Shown: piece after piece, positions 24,956-32,477 of the stretch
Layout: each line of letters opens with the position of its first letter
Numbering within the stretch: position 1 is the stretch's first letter
Assembly: GCA_015065885.1 (NCBI GenBank)
Contig: SVPJ01000029.1
Location: 1 to 32,708 of the forward strand
Source of the DNA: Oscillospiraceae bacterium
GTDB taxonomy: Bacteria; Bacillota; Clostridia; Oscillospirales; Acutalibacteraceae
Direction of reading: 5' to 3'
DNA length: 32,708 bases
Program-made: the position numbers and the translations under genes
Notes under the pieces: model-generated
The model's database searches: none
What the model was told of the DNA's origin: nothing
The model's input: the letters and a program-made list of their open reading frames with translations, nothing else

Positions 24956-26472
24956 GCCGTCTCCTTTCGGCTGAACAGCCTATCCAGTGCCCGCATCGGT
25001 GCATCCAAACGGTAGGGTGCGTCTTCTGTCAGCATCACGGCAAAACCGAGATACGTCCAGAACACGAATTCCGAGTTTTTCGAAAGGAAGAACAAGGTGG
25101 TGTCCGCCATGTTGATGAACACCATCGTGGCAAGAAAGGACGAAAGCACCGAAAGTATCGTGTACTGCGGATGTGTGCGGTTCTTGAACAGCCACCGCAA
25201 TAACACAAAAGCGGCACCGAAGATGAGCAGGAAAAAGAAGACACTGCCCACCACGCCGACCGACACGAACGACTGCAAAAACACGTTGTGGAAGTGGGAG
25301 AGCTTTTCGCCGCTCGTTTCCGAAAGGCGGATACTGTCTTTCAGTGCAAAGGGACCGTGGCCGAACAGCGGGCGTTTTAAGAACGCTTCTATCCCCTGTT
25401 TCCAGATAACGGGGCGGCCGGTCAGTGTGCCGTGGGGATTCTCACGATCCACGTTCACGGGGCCTTGGTTTGGCTTTGCCTGGTTGTCGGGAGTCGGTTT
25501 AACCGACGGAGGCGTTTGCTCGTCCCCTTCCCCGCTCGGTGCGTCCGTATCCGGCATATCCGTATCGGGAGCGGTGGGTGTCGTATCGCTCACCGCAGGA
25601 GTGAAATACTGCGGAAGATACGCACAACCGCGGCGAACGTACGGGGTCAGTAACATCACGGCTGCCGCCACCGCCACTGCCGCCGTAACGCCGACACTCC
25701 AACGCAGCACCGCACCACCCGGCAGTCGTCCGCGCAACACCAACACCGCCGTCAACGCCGTGAACAGCGCCAACGCCAACGTCAGGCTGCGGGAATTGGA
25801 AAGCACGACGTGCAGAACATTCAGCAACATCGAAAGCAACAACACCGTCCGTGCGCCCCAACGTTTTCCCTGCAGACGCACCCATTCCGCCACCGCCGCG
25901 GCAAAACCGATGAACGCGGTGGGATAGATGGCGTTGCGGTACACCCCCGTCAGGCGTCCGTCCACGAAGCCTTGCGGATAGTTGTACTCCGTGATGGAAC
26001 TGTAAAAATACTCGCCGTAGCCGGTAAGGAACATGCCGATACCGACCGCTGCCGCCGCTGTGGTGAGGACGATCAGCAGTCGGTTAATACCCGAAAGACG
26101 GCGCAAACCTTGTTCTTTATCTCCCGTCACGGGCGGATACAGCACCCACAAGGTCGCGAAGGAACACACCCAGTTGAGCGCGGTTTCATACCACGCGGCG
26201 GGATACGCAAACGCCACGATTCCCACCGTCACACCGTAGGCGGCAAGCAGACCGGCTATCGGCAGGGCAAACCGTGTCTTCAGTATGCGGCGGGTGGTGA
26301 GAACGTCCCACACAATGGCGGCCGCCGCCCACACGAGACCGACTTTTTTCCACAATTGCACGTGCGCCATAATAAGCGGCAATTCACTTAAGAAGGAGAA
26401 CAAAAGGAAGTACACCTGCACGAAGAAGGGGTCCAAAGCAAACGACAGCCCGTTTTTCAGTTTATTTTTCAC
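24952..26472 (-). CDS. O-antigen ligase/polymerase family protein (Wzy/WaaL type)
   Basis: A 506-residue membrane protein with about 11-12 helices. It has one large extracellular loop (roughly 285-385) rich in Pro, Thr and Asp, then the PF04932 core GRPVIWKQGIEAF...GHGPF and SHFHNVFLQ, where the histidine is typical of this family. Such proteins polymerise lipid-linked repeats or ligate glycans to an acceptor; in a Gram-positive, Wzy-like polymerase or teichoic/glycan ligation are the likely roles. The loop insert (DTDMPDTDAPSGEGDEQTP) is low-complexity and unusually acidic. GTG start at 26472 overlaps the preceding gene by 11 bases, after GAGAGGA. Confidence 0.88.
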   Translation of the reverse strand: MKNKLKNGLSFALDPFFVQVYFLLFSFLSELPLIMAHVQLWKKVGLVWAAAAIVWDVLTTRRILKTRFALPIAGLLAAYGVTVGIVAFAYPAAWYETALNWVCSFATLWVLYPPVTGDKEQGLRRLSGINRLLIVLTTAAAAVGIGMFLTGYGEYFYSSITEYNYPQGFVDGRLTGVYRNAIYPTAFIGFAAAVAEWVRLQGKRWGARTVLLLSMLLNVLHVVLSNSRSLTLALALFTALTAVLVLRGRLPGGAVLRWSVGVTAAVAVAAAVMLLTPYVRRGCAYLPQYFTPAVSDTTPTAPDTDMPDTDAPSGEGDEQTPPSVKPTPDNQAKPNQGPVNVDRENPHGTLTGRPVIWKQGIEAFLKRPLFGHGPFALKDSIRLSETSGEKLSHFHNVFLQSFVSVGVVGSVFFFLLIFGAAFVLLRWLFKNRTHPQYTILSVLSSFLATMVFINMADTTLFFLSKNSEFVFWTYLGFAVMLTEDAPYRLDAPMRALDRLFSRKETA

Positions 26473-27703
26473 GGTGTCCTCTCCCCTTTCGTGCTAACTC
26501 TTCGATCGCCGCCAGTACGCGGCGGTTGTTTTGGTTATCGCGGTAACGGAAGGTCTCGTCCACCCGAACCGCGTATTCGTCATTCATCGTAAAATCACGT
26601 GCATACGAAGCCGTCAGTTCGTCCACCAACGCGTCCACCGTCTTTACCACGGGGCCGAACCCGTCGTCGGTAAAATCGAAGTAACTCGCGGGGTAGTGCT
26701 TTTCACGAAACTCTTCGTAATCAAACTGAAAATAGCACAGCGGCTTTTTCATATACGCAAAATCGAAAAAGATGCTGGAATAGTCGGTCACCAGATACGC
26801 CGACTCTTTCAGCGCCGTCTGCACGTCGTATTCCTTCATCGAAGCGATACGGATACGGCTGTTTTCTCCCGTGAAGGCAGAAAGGAAGGGTTGCATCTGG
26901 CTGTGCGGGAAAAAGAGCAGGTGCAGATCGTTTTCTTCCAAAAAGCGATTCAGCCGCGCATCGCCGAGCAGGCGGCAATAGGTCTGCACGTAGTTTGAGG
27001 CACGCACCTCGTCTGCCACGTCCTCCGCCGTTTTACCAAACGGCGGATACAGCCAAAACCGCCAGGTCGGCATCACCAATATCTGCTTTTTGTCCACCGT
27101 GAAGTCGTTCAGTTCATCGTAACGGGAGAGTCCCGTCACCACCACCCGCTCGGGCGGGTAGTGCAAGTCTTCCACGATGGCTTTCGCCTCGCGGTCGGTC
27201 GTCGCCAAAAAGAGGTCGATACGGTTGTCCTTACATTCCAAAAACGGCGGTGCGTTGTAGATCACGCCGTGCTGCAAAAACACCTCTTTAAATCGGTACA
27301 ATCCCATCATCTGGAACTGGCGGCTCATAAATTGTGCGGGAAGTCCGCGGCCCGTGCGGGCACTGATATCCATCTCTGCCGCCCAGGTATACACGTGATG
27401 GCGAAACGAGCCGTGACGGATCACGTGGCCGAGTTTTGCCACCCGCGGATAATCCGCACTGTCGAAACGGATGGGATAGTAGACGGGACGGTCGGGGTAG
27501 TTCTCCCGTAGGAACTTGAAGAACCAATACCCGTTATCCCGTGCGGTGTGCTCCATTTCCGAAACGATCCACAAGTGCCGCCGAAACAGCCGCAACACCA
27601 GTCCGCACGGACACGAGAGCAGGATCAAAAACAGATCCTTGATGTCCACGGGACGGATAATATTCAGTTTTCGAAGCCTTGCAGTCAAATAAGAAAGGTT
27701 CAC
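26462..27703 (-). CDS. CDP-glycerol glycerophosphotransferase family protein (TagF-like)
   Basis: A 413-residue GT-B fold enzyme of the PF04464 family. Key positions are H145-G146 (LQHGVIYN), H267 in FFPHSQM, and DYSS at 307-310, which contact the CDP-glycerol phosphates in TagF structures. The N-terminus (about 20-45) is hydrophobic and basic and could associate with the membrane. It should transfer glycerol-3-phosphate from CDP-glycerol to a polymer or sugar acceptor. GTG start 27703 follows AGGTG and lies 17 bases after tagD. With the TagB-like gene upstream, one may prime and the other extend or modify; which does what is inference. Confidence 0.85.
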   Translation of the reverse strand: MNLSYLTARLRKLNIIRPVDIKDLFLILLSCPCGLVLRLFRRHLWIVSEMEHTARDNGYWFFKFLRENYPDRPVYYPIRFDSADYPRVAKLGHVIRHGSFRHHVYTWAAEMDISARTGRGLPAQFMSRQFQMMGLYRFKEVFLQHGVIYNAPPFLECKDNRIDLFLATTDREAKAIVEDLHYPPERVVVTGLSRYDELNDFTVDKKQILVMPTWRFWLYPPFGKTAEDVADEVRASNYVQTYCRLLGDARLNRFLEENDLHLLFFPHSQMQPFLSAFTGENSRIRIASMKEYDVQTALKESAYLVTDYSSIFFDFAYMKKPLCYFQFDYEEFREKHYPASYFDFTDDGFGPVVKTVDALVDELTASYARDFTMNDEYAVRVDETFRYRDNQNNRRVLAAIEELARKGRGHREK

Positions 27704-27720
27704 GTATCACACCTGCCCGA

Positions 27721-28110
27721 TTATTTTTTCAGATCCTTCTTGATCTGCGAACTGGAGATCTCGGGAGTACGCGGCAGGTACACCACCTCGCACAGATCTT
27801 TCAGATCGTCGAATTTGCCTTCCCAGTCGTCCCCCATCACGAAGGTATCCACACGGAATTCCTTCACGTCCGAACGTTTTTGTTCCCAGCAGGTTTCGGG
27901 AATGACCAGGTCCACGTACCGCACCGCTTCCAGCAGTTTCTTGCGCTCTTCATAAGTGAAATAGCACTTCTTTTGCTTACAATCCCAGTTGAACTCGTCG
28001 GTCGAGAGCGCCACGATCAGATAGTCGCCCAGCTCCTTCGCCCGTTTGAGCAGGTTGATGTGCCCGTAATGCAACAGGTCGAACGTTCCGTAAGTGATGA
28101 TCTTTTTCAT
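27721..28110 (-). CDS. tagD: Glycerol-3-phosphate cytidylyltransferase
   Basis: A 129-residue enzyme making CDP-glycerol from CTP and glycerol-3-phosphate in the cytoplasm. It is complete, with GTFDLLHYGH at 8-17 (the HxGH nucleotide motif) and RTPEISSS near the C-terminus (the RTxGISTT-type motif). Length equals that of Bacillus TagD. It overlaps the TagB-like gene by 4 bases and feeds the two flanking CDP-glycerol transferases, so the three form a functional cassette. Confidence 0.96.
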   Translation of the reverse strand: MKKIITYGTFDLLHYGHINLLKRAKELGDYLIVALSTDEFNWDCKQKKCYFTYEERKKLLEAVRYVDLVIPETCWEQKRSDVKEFRVDTFVMGDDWEGKFDDLKDLCEVVYLPRTPEISSSQIKKDLKK

Positions 28111-29237
28111 ACGCCGAAAACCTCCTTCAGCAGTCGCCGACTGCTGTTATTGTCACAATAGGTATTGATCTTTTCATTCACCGCACGGCGTGCGTCACCG
28201 AACGCATCACGCCCCGCGGCAACGTCTTTCAAAAACGCCGTCAGCCCGTCATAGTCCTCCACCGTCTTGCCCGGCATATAGTCGAGCGGACGGTCGAACA
28301 CAAAGCCGCGGTTGGCTTCGTACTGTGCCATATCGTCGAACACGAACCCGATCGGGCGGTCGAGCAACAGATAGTCCATATACACCGACGAGCAATCGGT
28401 GAGCAGTGCGTCCGCCGCACCGACCAAATGGTAAAGCAGACCCGGTGTTTTGCGCAAAAAACGAATGTGAGAATATTCCCGGTTTTCCGCAGGGATCGCT
28501 ACCTGCATCGGGTGTAATTTGATGAGCATCAGGCTGTTCATCCCTGCCAGTTCCTCATTTAACGCCGCCAGTTGTTCGCCCGTGAGGAACGCGACGCCTT
28601 CTTCCGCCCCGCCGTTGCCGTCACACCGCACGTCGCCAATGGCGCTGCGGCGGTAGGTGGGCATCCACAAGAACAGGCGATCAAACGCCTCACGGTCAAT
28701 ACCCATCTGTCGGAGAACGTCCGATTGCTCAAACAGCGCATCGTTGCGGGGTTGCCCCGTCAGCAAGCACTGTGCGGGCGCACAGTCAAACGCACGCGCC
28801 ATCACGTCTTGAAACAGTGGTGAAGTCGCGATGGTGTAAGTGAAGCGAAACACCTCGTCCGCCGGATGGGTCGCATCCAGCTTCATGATGGTTTTCAGCG
28901 GCATACCGTGCCACAAACTCACCACCGTCTGCCGCTTCGGCGGACAGTTGCCGAACAAGCCGTGGGTGTGGAACACGTATTTCGCACGAAAATACCGCCA
29001 CATTCCTTTGAACGAGTGCTGTCGGCAACACCGTTCGGGCGGCAAGGTGTCGGGCGCCGCCCCGTTCAGCAACCACGTAATGCGGTATTGCTTGTCCATG
29101 CCGCGGCGTATCATTTCCTCGTACACTGCACGGGCGTTGTCACTGTAATCGGGGAAGGAGCAAAACACCACTTGCTTTTTCGCTTTCGGCACGCAGGCGT
29201 TCACCCATCGGAACGCCGCGGCAACGATGCTGCTCAT
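28107..29237 (-). CDS. CDP-glycerol glycerophosphotransferase family protein (TagB-like)
   Basis: A 376-residue PF04464 protein, the size of TagB primases. Motifs are WHGMPLKT (109-116, with H110), KLHPMQ (240-245) and DCSSVYMDYLL (281-291). It would add a glycerol phosphate unit from CDP-glycerol to a lipid-linked glycan. The start ATG overlaps the previous stop (ATGA) and has TGGAGGG upstream. Classical partners TagO and TagA are absent from the window, so the acceptor is probably the sugar chain built by the two GT4 enzymes rather than the standard ManNAc-GlcNAc linkage unit. Confidence 0.88.
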   Translation of the reverse strand: MSSIVAAAFRWVNACVPKAKKQVVFCSFPDYSDNARAVYEEMIRRGMDKQYRITWLLNGAAPDTLPPERCCRQHSFKGMWRYFRAKYVFHTHGLFGNCPPKRQTVVSLWHGMPLKTIMKLDATHPADEVFRFTYTIATSPLFQDVMARAFDCAPAQCLLTGQPRNDALFEQSDVLRQMGIDREAFDRLFLWMPTYRRSAIGDVRCDGNGGAEEGVAFLTGEQLAALNEELAGMNSLMLIKLHPMQVAIPAENREYSHIRFLRKTPGLLYHLVGAADALLTDCSSVYMDYLLLDRPIGFVFDDMAQYEANRGFVFDRPLDYMPGKTVEDYDGLTAFLKDVAAGRDAFGDARRAVNEKINTYCDNNSSRRLLKEVFGV

Positions 29238-30220
29238 ACCGCACCCTCCAGTGCGGCACGCATACGTGCCGCCAGTTCTTCCGCCGAGAACGGATCAAAG
29301 AAAGACGCCTTATCGTATCCTGCCAAGATCTCGTTCGAGAACGGGCAATCCGACGCGATCACGGGGGCACCCGTGAGACGTGCTTCGAGCAACGGCAGAC
29401 CGAACGTCTCCACGTAGGACGGGAACAGCAGTACCGCACGGGCGTACCCCGCCATCACCGCCTCGCGTGGGATCTGACCGAGCAATTCCACCCGCTTTTG
29501 GGCGGCAGGATATTTCGCAAGCCCGGGCAACTGTTCCGCACGCAAGGTCAACTGCACGGTAAAATCCTCCACCCCGTCGGCGGCAAGCAATTCGATCGCC
29601 TTGAAGATAACTTCGTGGTTTTTGTAACTCAAAGGAGAGGCAGGATAGAAGAAGGTGCGCTCCCACTTGGCAGGATCAAACGTTTCCTTTATCTCAACGT
29701 TGACCGTGGGAGCCTCCAACACCACTTTGTCGGGTGAGATACCCGCCTTTTCGCAAGCGGCGGTCTTCATCCATTCGGTCTGCACGATCACCTTATCCGC
29801 CACCCGCAGACCACGCAGAATACGGGGTGCCAAAATATGCTGATACACCCAAAACAGCGGATTGTCCCGCAGTTTAAAACGAATACCACAAAACGGCAAC
29901 GGCTGATGCAGATACATCGTCTGCGGCACTTTCGCCCCCGTGACTGCCGTGTTTTGCAAACTGAACACGCGGGTGATGCCCTCCTCTTTCATCAAACGGG
30001 GCAAGGTCACGTGTTCAAACCACAACCGGTGCAACCAACTGCGTTTTACCCACGGGAAACGCCGCACACGCAGATGGTCGGTCTCCTCCAGTTCGGGCAG
30101 ACTCACGCAAAACACAAAGTTTGCCCGCGTATCTGTGCGCAGGCGGTCGTAGTATTCCTGCAAAATGCTCAGCGCACCGCCTTCGGCGGCCGCCACGTCC
30201 AGTACCAATACCGTTTCCAT
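29234..30220 (-). CDS. Glycosyltransferase family 4
   Basis: A 328-residue GT-B glycosyltransferase. The C-terminal donor domain has FFYPASPLSYKNHEVI (190-205) and the EX7E pair E271/E279 in ETFGLPLLE, typical of retaining GT4 enzymes using nucleotide sugars. The N-terminal acceptor domain is short. ATG 30220 follows GAGGTGA, four bases after the stop of the other GT4 gene. It likely adds one sugar of the lipid-linked repeat; the sugar is unknown. Confidence 0.9.
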   Translation of the reverse strand: METVLVLDVAAAEGGALSILQEYYDRLRTDTRANFVFCVSLPELEETDHLRVRRFPWVKRSWLHRLWFEHVTLPRLMKEEGITRVFSLQNTAVTGAKVPQTMYLHQPLPFCGIRFKLRDNPLFWVYQHILAPRILRGLRVADKVIVQTEWMKTAACEKAGISPDKVVLEAPTVNVEIKETFDPAKWERTFFYPASPLSYKNHEVIFKAIELLAADGVEDFTVQLTLRAEQLPGLAKYPAAQKRVELLGQIPREAVMAGYARAVLLFPSYVETFGLPLLEARLTGAPVIASDCPFSNEILAGYDKASFFDPFSAEELAARMRAALEGAV

Positions 30221-30224
30221 TTCG

Positions 30225-31433
30225 TCACCTCGTCTCGCAGACCTCGTTGAACAACGCGTACAACGAGGCCATAAATTTCTCTTTCGTGCAGTATTCGTCG
30301 TAATACCGCCGTCCGTTTTCGCCTTGCTTGCGACTGCGTACGGGGTCGTTTATCATCTCGTTCATAATGCGTGCAAGCCCTTCACTGTCCCCCGCAGGTA
30401 CCGCCAGTCCGCAGTCCACCCGCTCGGTGATCGCGGCAGAAATGCCGTTGCAGGACACCGCAATGGGCTTGCCCGCACTGACGTACCCCTGCCATTTCGA
30501 CGGCAGTGTGGAAGCACCCACCACGCTGTCGGTGAGGGTCAGCAAAAACGCGTCCGCCAGTTTGTAAAAGGAGAGCAGTTCTTCAGGCGGGAATTTACCG
30601 TGGAAGGTGATGCACCCGCTCACGCCCAGTTCCGCCGCCAACTGCTCACACCCCGCACGGGCGGAGCCGTCCCCCACTATGTGGATGTGCCACGGGGCGG
30701 TTGCCTGCTCTTTCAGCAGAGCGGCGGCACGCACGATGTTTTCCACGTCCTGCGCCGCACCGATGTTCCCCGCAAACATAAAGTCGGTCACGCCATTTTC
30801 TTCGTACACGCCCGCTACGTCGCGGTACAAGTCTTCCGCGTGTTGGGGCATCAGTACCAACCGCTCACGCGGGACTTCGTTCACGCCGGTGAGATACTCC
30901 TCAAACGGCTCGGAGGTGATCGCCACGCGGTCGGCAGCGTTAAACAAGTCACGGCTGACCCGCTTCATATAGCGAAACAGCGGCGACTCCTCCCCCACGC
31001 CCCATACTTTGAGGCACTCGGGCCAGATGTCACAGCAATAAATGACCAACGGTGCTTTGCGACGTTTGTGCAACGCCACTGCGGGGATGACCTGCAACAC
31101 GGGCGACGTCTCATACGAATAGATCACGTCGGGCTTTTGCCGCGTGAACTTGGCGTACAGCCACCCGCTCACCACGAAAGAGATGTAATTGAGCATACGA
31201 AACACCACACCGCTGCGCCGCGCCACGGTGGGAACGCGCACCACGTTTACTCCCGCCACCGTTTCACGGCGACGGCGAAACCACCGATATTCCTTCGGGA
31301 TACGCGAGGTCGTGTAGTCGGGCAGACCGGTCAGCACGGTCACGTTGTGACCGTCCGCCGCCATCTGCTGTGTGATCTCGTTGATACGAAAATTATCGGG
31401 ATAATACATTTGCGAAACAACAAAAATGTTCAT
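30225..31433 (-). CDS. WbuB/WcaI-like glycosyltransferase family 4
   Basis: A 402-residue GT4-type protein starting MNIFVVSQMYYPDNFRINE, the form seen in WbuB-like N-acetylfucosamine or N-acetylhexosamine transferases of capsule and O-antigen loci. The donor domain includes FMFAGNIGAAQDVENIV and LPSKWQGYVSAGKPIAVS. The classical EX7E glutamates are not obvious, which is common in this subgroup. ATG at 31433 is preferred because AGGTG lies upstream; a GTG three codons earlier is in frame. It follows rpiB by 21 bases and is the first polymer-related gene of the operon. Confidence 0.88.
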   Translation of the reverse strand: MNIFVVSQMYYPDNFRINEITQQMAADGHNVTVLTGLPDYTTSRIPKEYRWFRRRRETVAGVNVVRVPTVARRSGVVFRMLNYISFVVSGWLYAKFTRQKPDVIYSYETSPVLQVIPAVALHKRRKAPLVIYCCDIWPECLKVWGVGEESPLFRYMKRVSRDLFNAADRVAITSEPFEEYLTGVNEVPRERLVLMPQHAEDLYRDVAGVYEENGVTDFMFAGNIGAAQDVENIVRAAALLKEQATAPWHIHIVGDGSARAGCEQLAAELGVSGCITFHGKFPPEELLSFYKLADAFLLTLTDSVVGASTLPSKWQGYVSAGKPIAVSCNGISAAITERVDCGLAVPAGDSEGLARIMNEMINDPVRSRKQGENGRRYYDEYCTKEKFMASLYALFNEVCETR

Positions 31434-31454
31434 ATCCGTCACCTGCCGTGTGAT

Positions 31455-31904
31455 TTATTCGATGTCCTCGCCGTTTTCCAACTTCGCAAGCATGTCCACC
31501 CGTGCCTGATGCCGTCCGCCCTCATACTCGGTGGTAAGGAAGGCGCGGACAATGGCTTTCGCGAGCTCCACGCCCACGATGCGTGCGCCGAAGGCGAGCA
31601 TATTGGCGTCGTTGTGGCGGCGGGTCAACTCCGCCGACAGCGGGTCACTGCACAAACCGCAACGGATCCCGCGCACCTTGTTCGCGGCGATGGAGATGCC
31701 GATACCCGTGCCGCAAATGACGATGCCGCGGTCACACTCCCCTGCCGCTACCGCACGTGCCGCACGTGCCGCGAACACGGGGTACGCGCAACTCTCCTCG
31801 GTGTAGGTGCCGAAATCTTTATAAGTCAAGCCCATTTCTTCGAGTAATTTTATGATCTCGTTTTTCATGCCGACAGCGGCATGGTCACACGCCAATGCAA
31901 TCAT
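31455..31904 (-). CDS. rpiB: Ribose-5-phosphate isomerase B
   Basis: A 149-residue RpiB/LacAB family isomerase that interconverts ribose-5-phosphate and ribulose-5-phosphate in the pentose phosphate pathway. Motifs: ACDHAA (5-10), catalytic C64 in CGTGIGISIAANK, and RRHNDAN around H97. Length is normal. ATG at 31904 is chosen with GAGGAG eight bases upstream; a GTG at 31913 is less likely. It is the first gene after the promoter at 31956-31984. PRPP needed by pncB at the operon's other end derives from ribose-5-phosphate, but that link may be chance. Confidence 0.95.
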   Translation of the reverse strand: MIALACDHAAVGMKNEIIKLLEEMGLTYKDFGTYTEESCAYPVFAARAARAVAAGECDRGIVICGTGIGISIAANKVRGIRCGLCSDPLSAELTRRHNDANMLAFGARIVGVELAKAIVRAFLTTEYEGGRHQARVDMLAKLENGEDIE

Positions 31905-31955
31905 CGAAAGCACTCCTCTGCTCTAATTTTTAAAGTATTATAATATACTTAGTAT

Positions 31956-31984
31956 ATCATACCACACAAACGCAAAAAAGGCAA
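31956..31984 (-). promoter_or_regulatory. Sigma-A promoter of rpiB and the surface polymer operon
   Basis: On the minus strand: TTGCCT (31979-31984), 17-bp spacer, TATGAT (31956-31961). The leader to rpiB is about 45 bases. No other promoter or terminator was seen within the eleven following genes, which are all spaced by 24 bases or fewer or overlap. Confidence 0.7.
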
Positions 31985-32027
31985 CCGTAAATCACACAAA
32001 ATCGTCTCCCTTCAGACAAAAGTTCTC

Positions 32028-32056
32028 TTGACAATTCCCGCCGCATTGGGTATACT
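32028..32056 (+). promoter_or_regulatory. Consensus sigma-A promoter for a noncoding transcript or tRNA-Pro
   Basis: Perfect TTGACA (32028-32033), 17-bp spacer, TATACT (32051-32056), with a likely start near 32063. No gene with an RBS follows; the next features are a structured region and the tRNA-Pro about 200 bases on. Confidence 0.8.
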
Positions 32057-32062
32057 GGTAAC

Positions 32063-32190
32063 CGTTCCGATATCGCAGTGTTGGTTTGCGGTCCCCCGCT
32101 TGTTTTGGGAGCGTGCCCGGCAGTTATAACCGTGAAAAAGCAAAAGTCCCAAACCCCCTGTATTCATGCGGGTTTCGGGCATTTGTAAAA
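32063..32190 (+). ncRNA. Candidate structured small RNA, possibly 6S-like
   Basis: Downstream of a consensus promoter lies a sequence of about 125 bases without a credible coding frame. It holds CCGATAT near its start, a stem-forming core (TGCGG pairing near CCGGCA, with GGTCCCCCGC, GGGAGCG and GTGCCCGG), and an inverted repeat CCCAAACCC/GGGTTTCGGG at 32148-32179. CCGATAT and the GAGCGTGCCCGG-type block recall the enterobacterial 6S RNA, but the 5' half of the 6S closing stem is not seen, so the family call is a guess. It could simply be a leader of tRNA-Pro. Confidence 0.35.
32148..32179. terminator. Imperfect hairpin, possible terminator of the small RNA
   Basis: CCCAAACCC (32148-32156) pairs with GGGTTT-C-GGG (32170-32179), with one bulged base. 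On the plus strand it is followed only by ATTTGT, a weak tail; on the minus strand by CTTTTGCTTTTT, a better one, although no minus-strand gene ends here. Confidence 0.4.
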
Positions 32191-32259
32191 AATAAAAAAT
32201 CGGTCAAAAATCGTTATGACCACAGTTTATCCCACAATTGAGAAAAATTCAATAAATAT

Positions 32260-32335
32260 CCGGGTGTGGCGCAGCTGGGAGCGCGGGTGGTTTGGGACCA
32301 TCAGGCCGCAGGTTCGATCCCTGTCACTCGGACCA
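32260..32335 (+). tRNA. tRNA-Pro (TGG)
   Basis: A 76-base cloverleaf with encoded CCA. The acceptor stem CCGGGTG pairs with CACTCGG (one G-T pair). The anticodon stem GGTGG/CCATC closes the loop TTTGGGA with anticodon TGG at 32293-32295. The T-arm has GGTTCGATCC. The D-arm is of the short form (GCGCAGCTGGGAGCGC). Confidence 0.95.
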
Positions 32336-32339
32336 AATT

Positions 32340-32378
32340 CGAACTCAAGCATTGCATCAGTGCTTGGGTTCGTTTTTT
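32340..32378 (+). terminator. Terminator of tRNA-Pro
   Basis: CGAACTCAAGCA (32340-32351) pairs with TGCTTGGGTTCG (32361-32372), with one G-T pair, followed by six T. It starts four bases after the tRNA CCA. Confidence 0.9.
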
Positions 32379-32398
32379 GAAAACAGATATCTATTATA

Positions 32399-32421
32399 AA
32401 AAGGATATTCAAAGTCCTTTT
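32399..32421. repeat. 7-bp inverted repeat upstream of the last gene
   Basis: AAAAGGA and TCCTTTT are separated by nine bases, about 57 bases before the GTG start at 32478. It could be an operator or a weak hairpin. The AT-rich DNA from 32380 to 32477 otherwise contains only weak promoter-like boxes (TTGGAC and TACAAC or TATGAT near 32425-32450). Confidence 0.35.
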
Positions 32422-32477
32422 AATTGGACAGATAGTATGATACAATTACAACAACTCCCGAAGGAAGGTGATAAATC

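Noticed and set aside
30165-31847. A 560-codon plus-strand frame opposite the GT4 and rpiB genes
   Set aside because: It spans an intergenic gap and is antisense to two convincing genes; no RBS.
32132-32188. An 18-residue GTG-started frame in the noncoding transcript
   Set aside because: No ribosome binding site, overlaps the inverted repeat at 32148-32179, and the peptide has no recognisable features.
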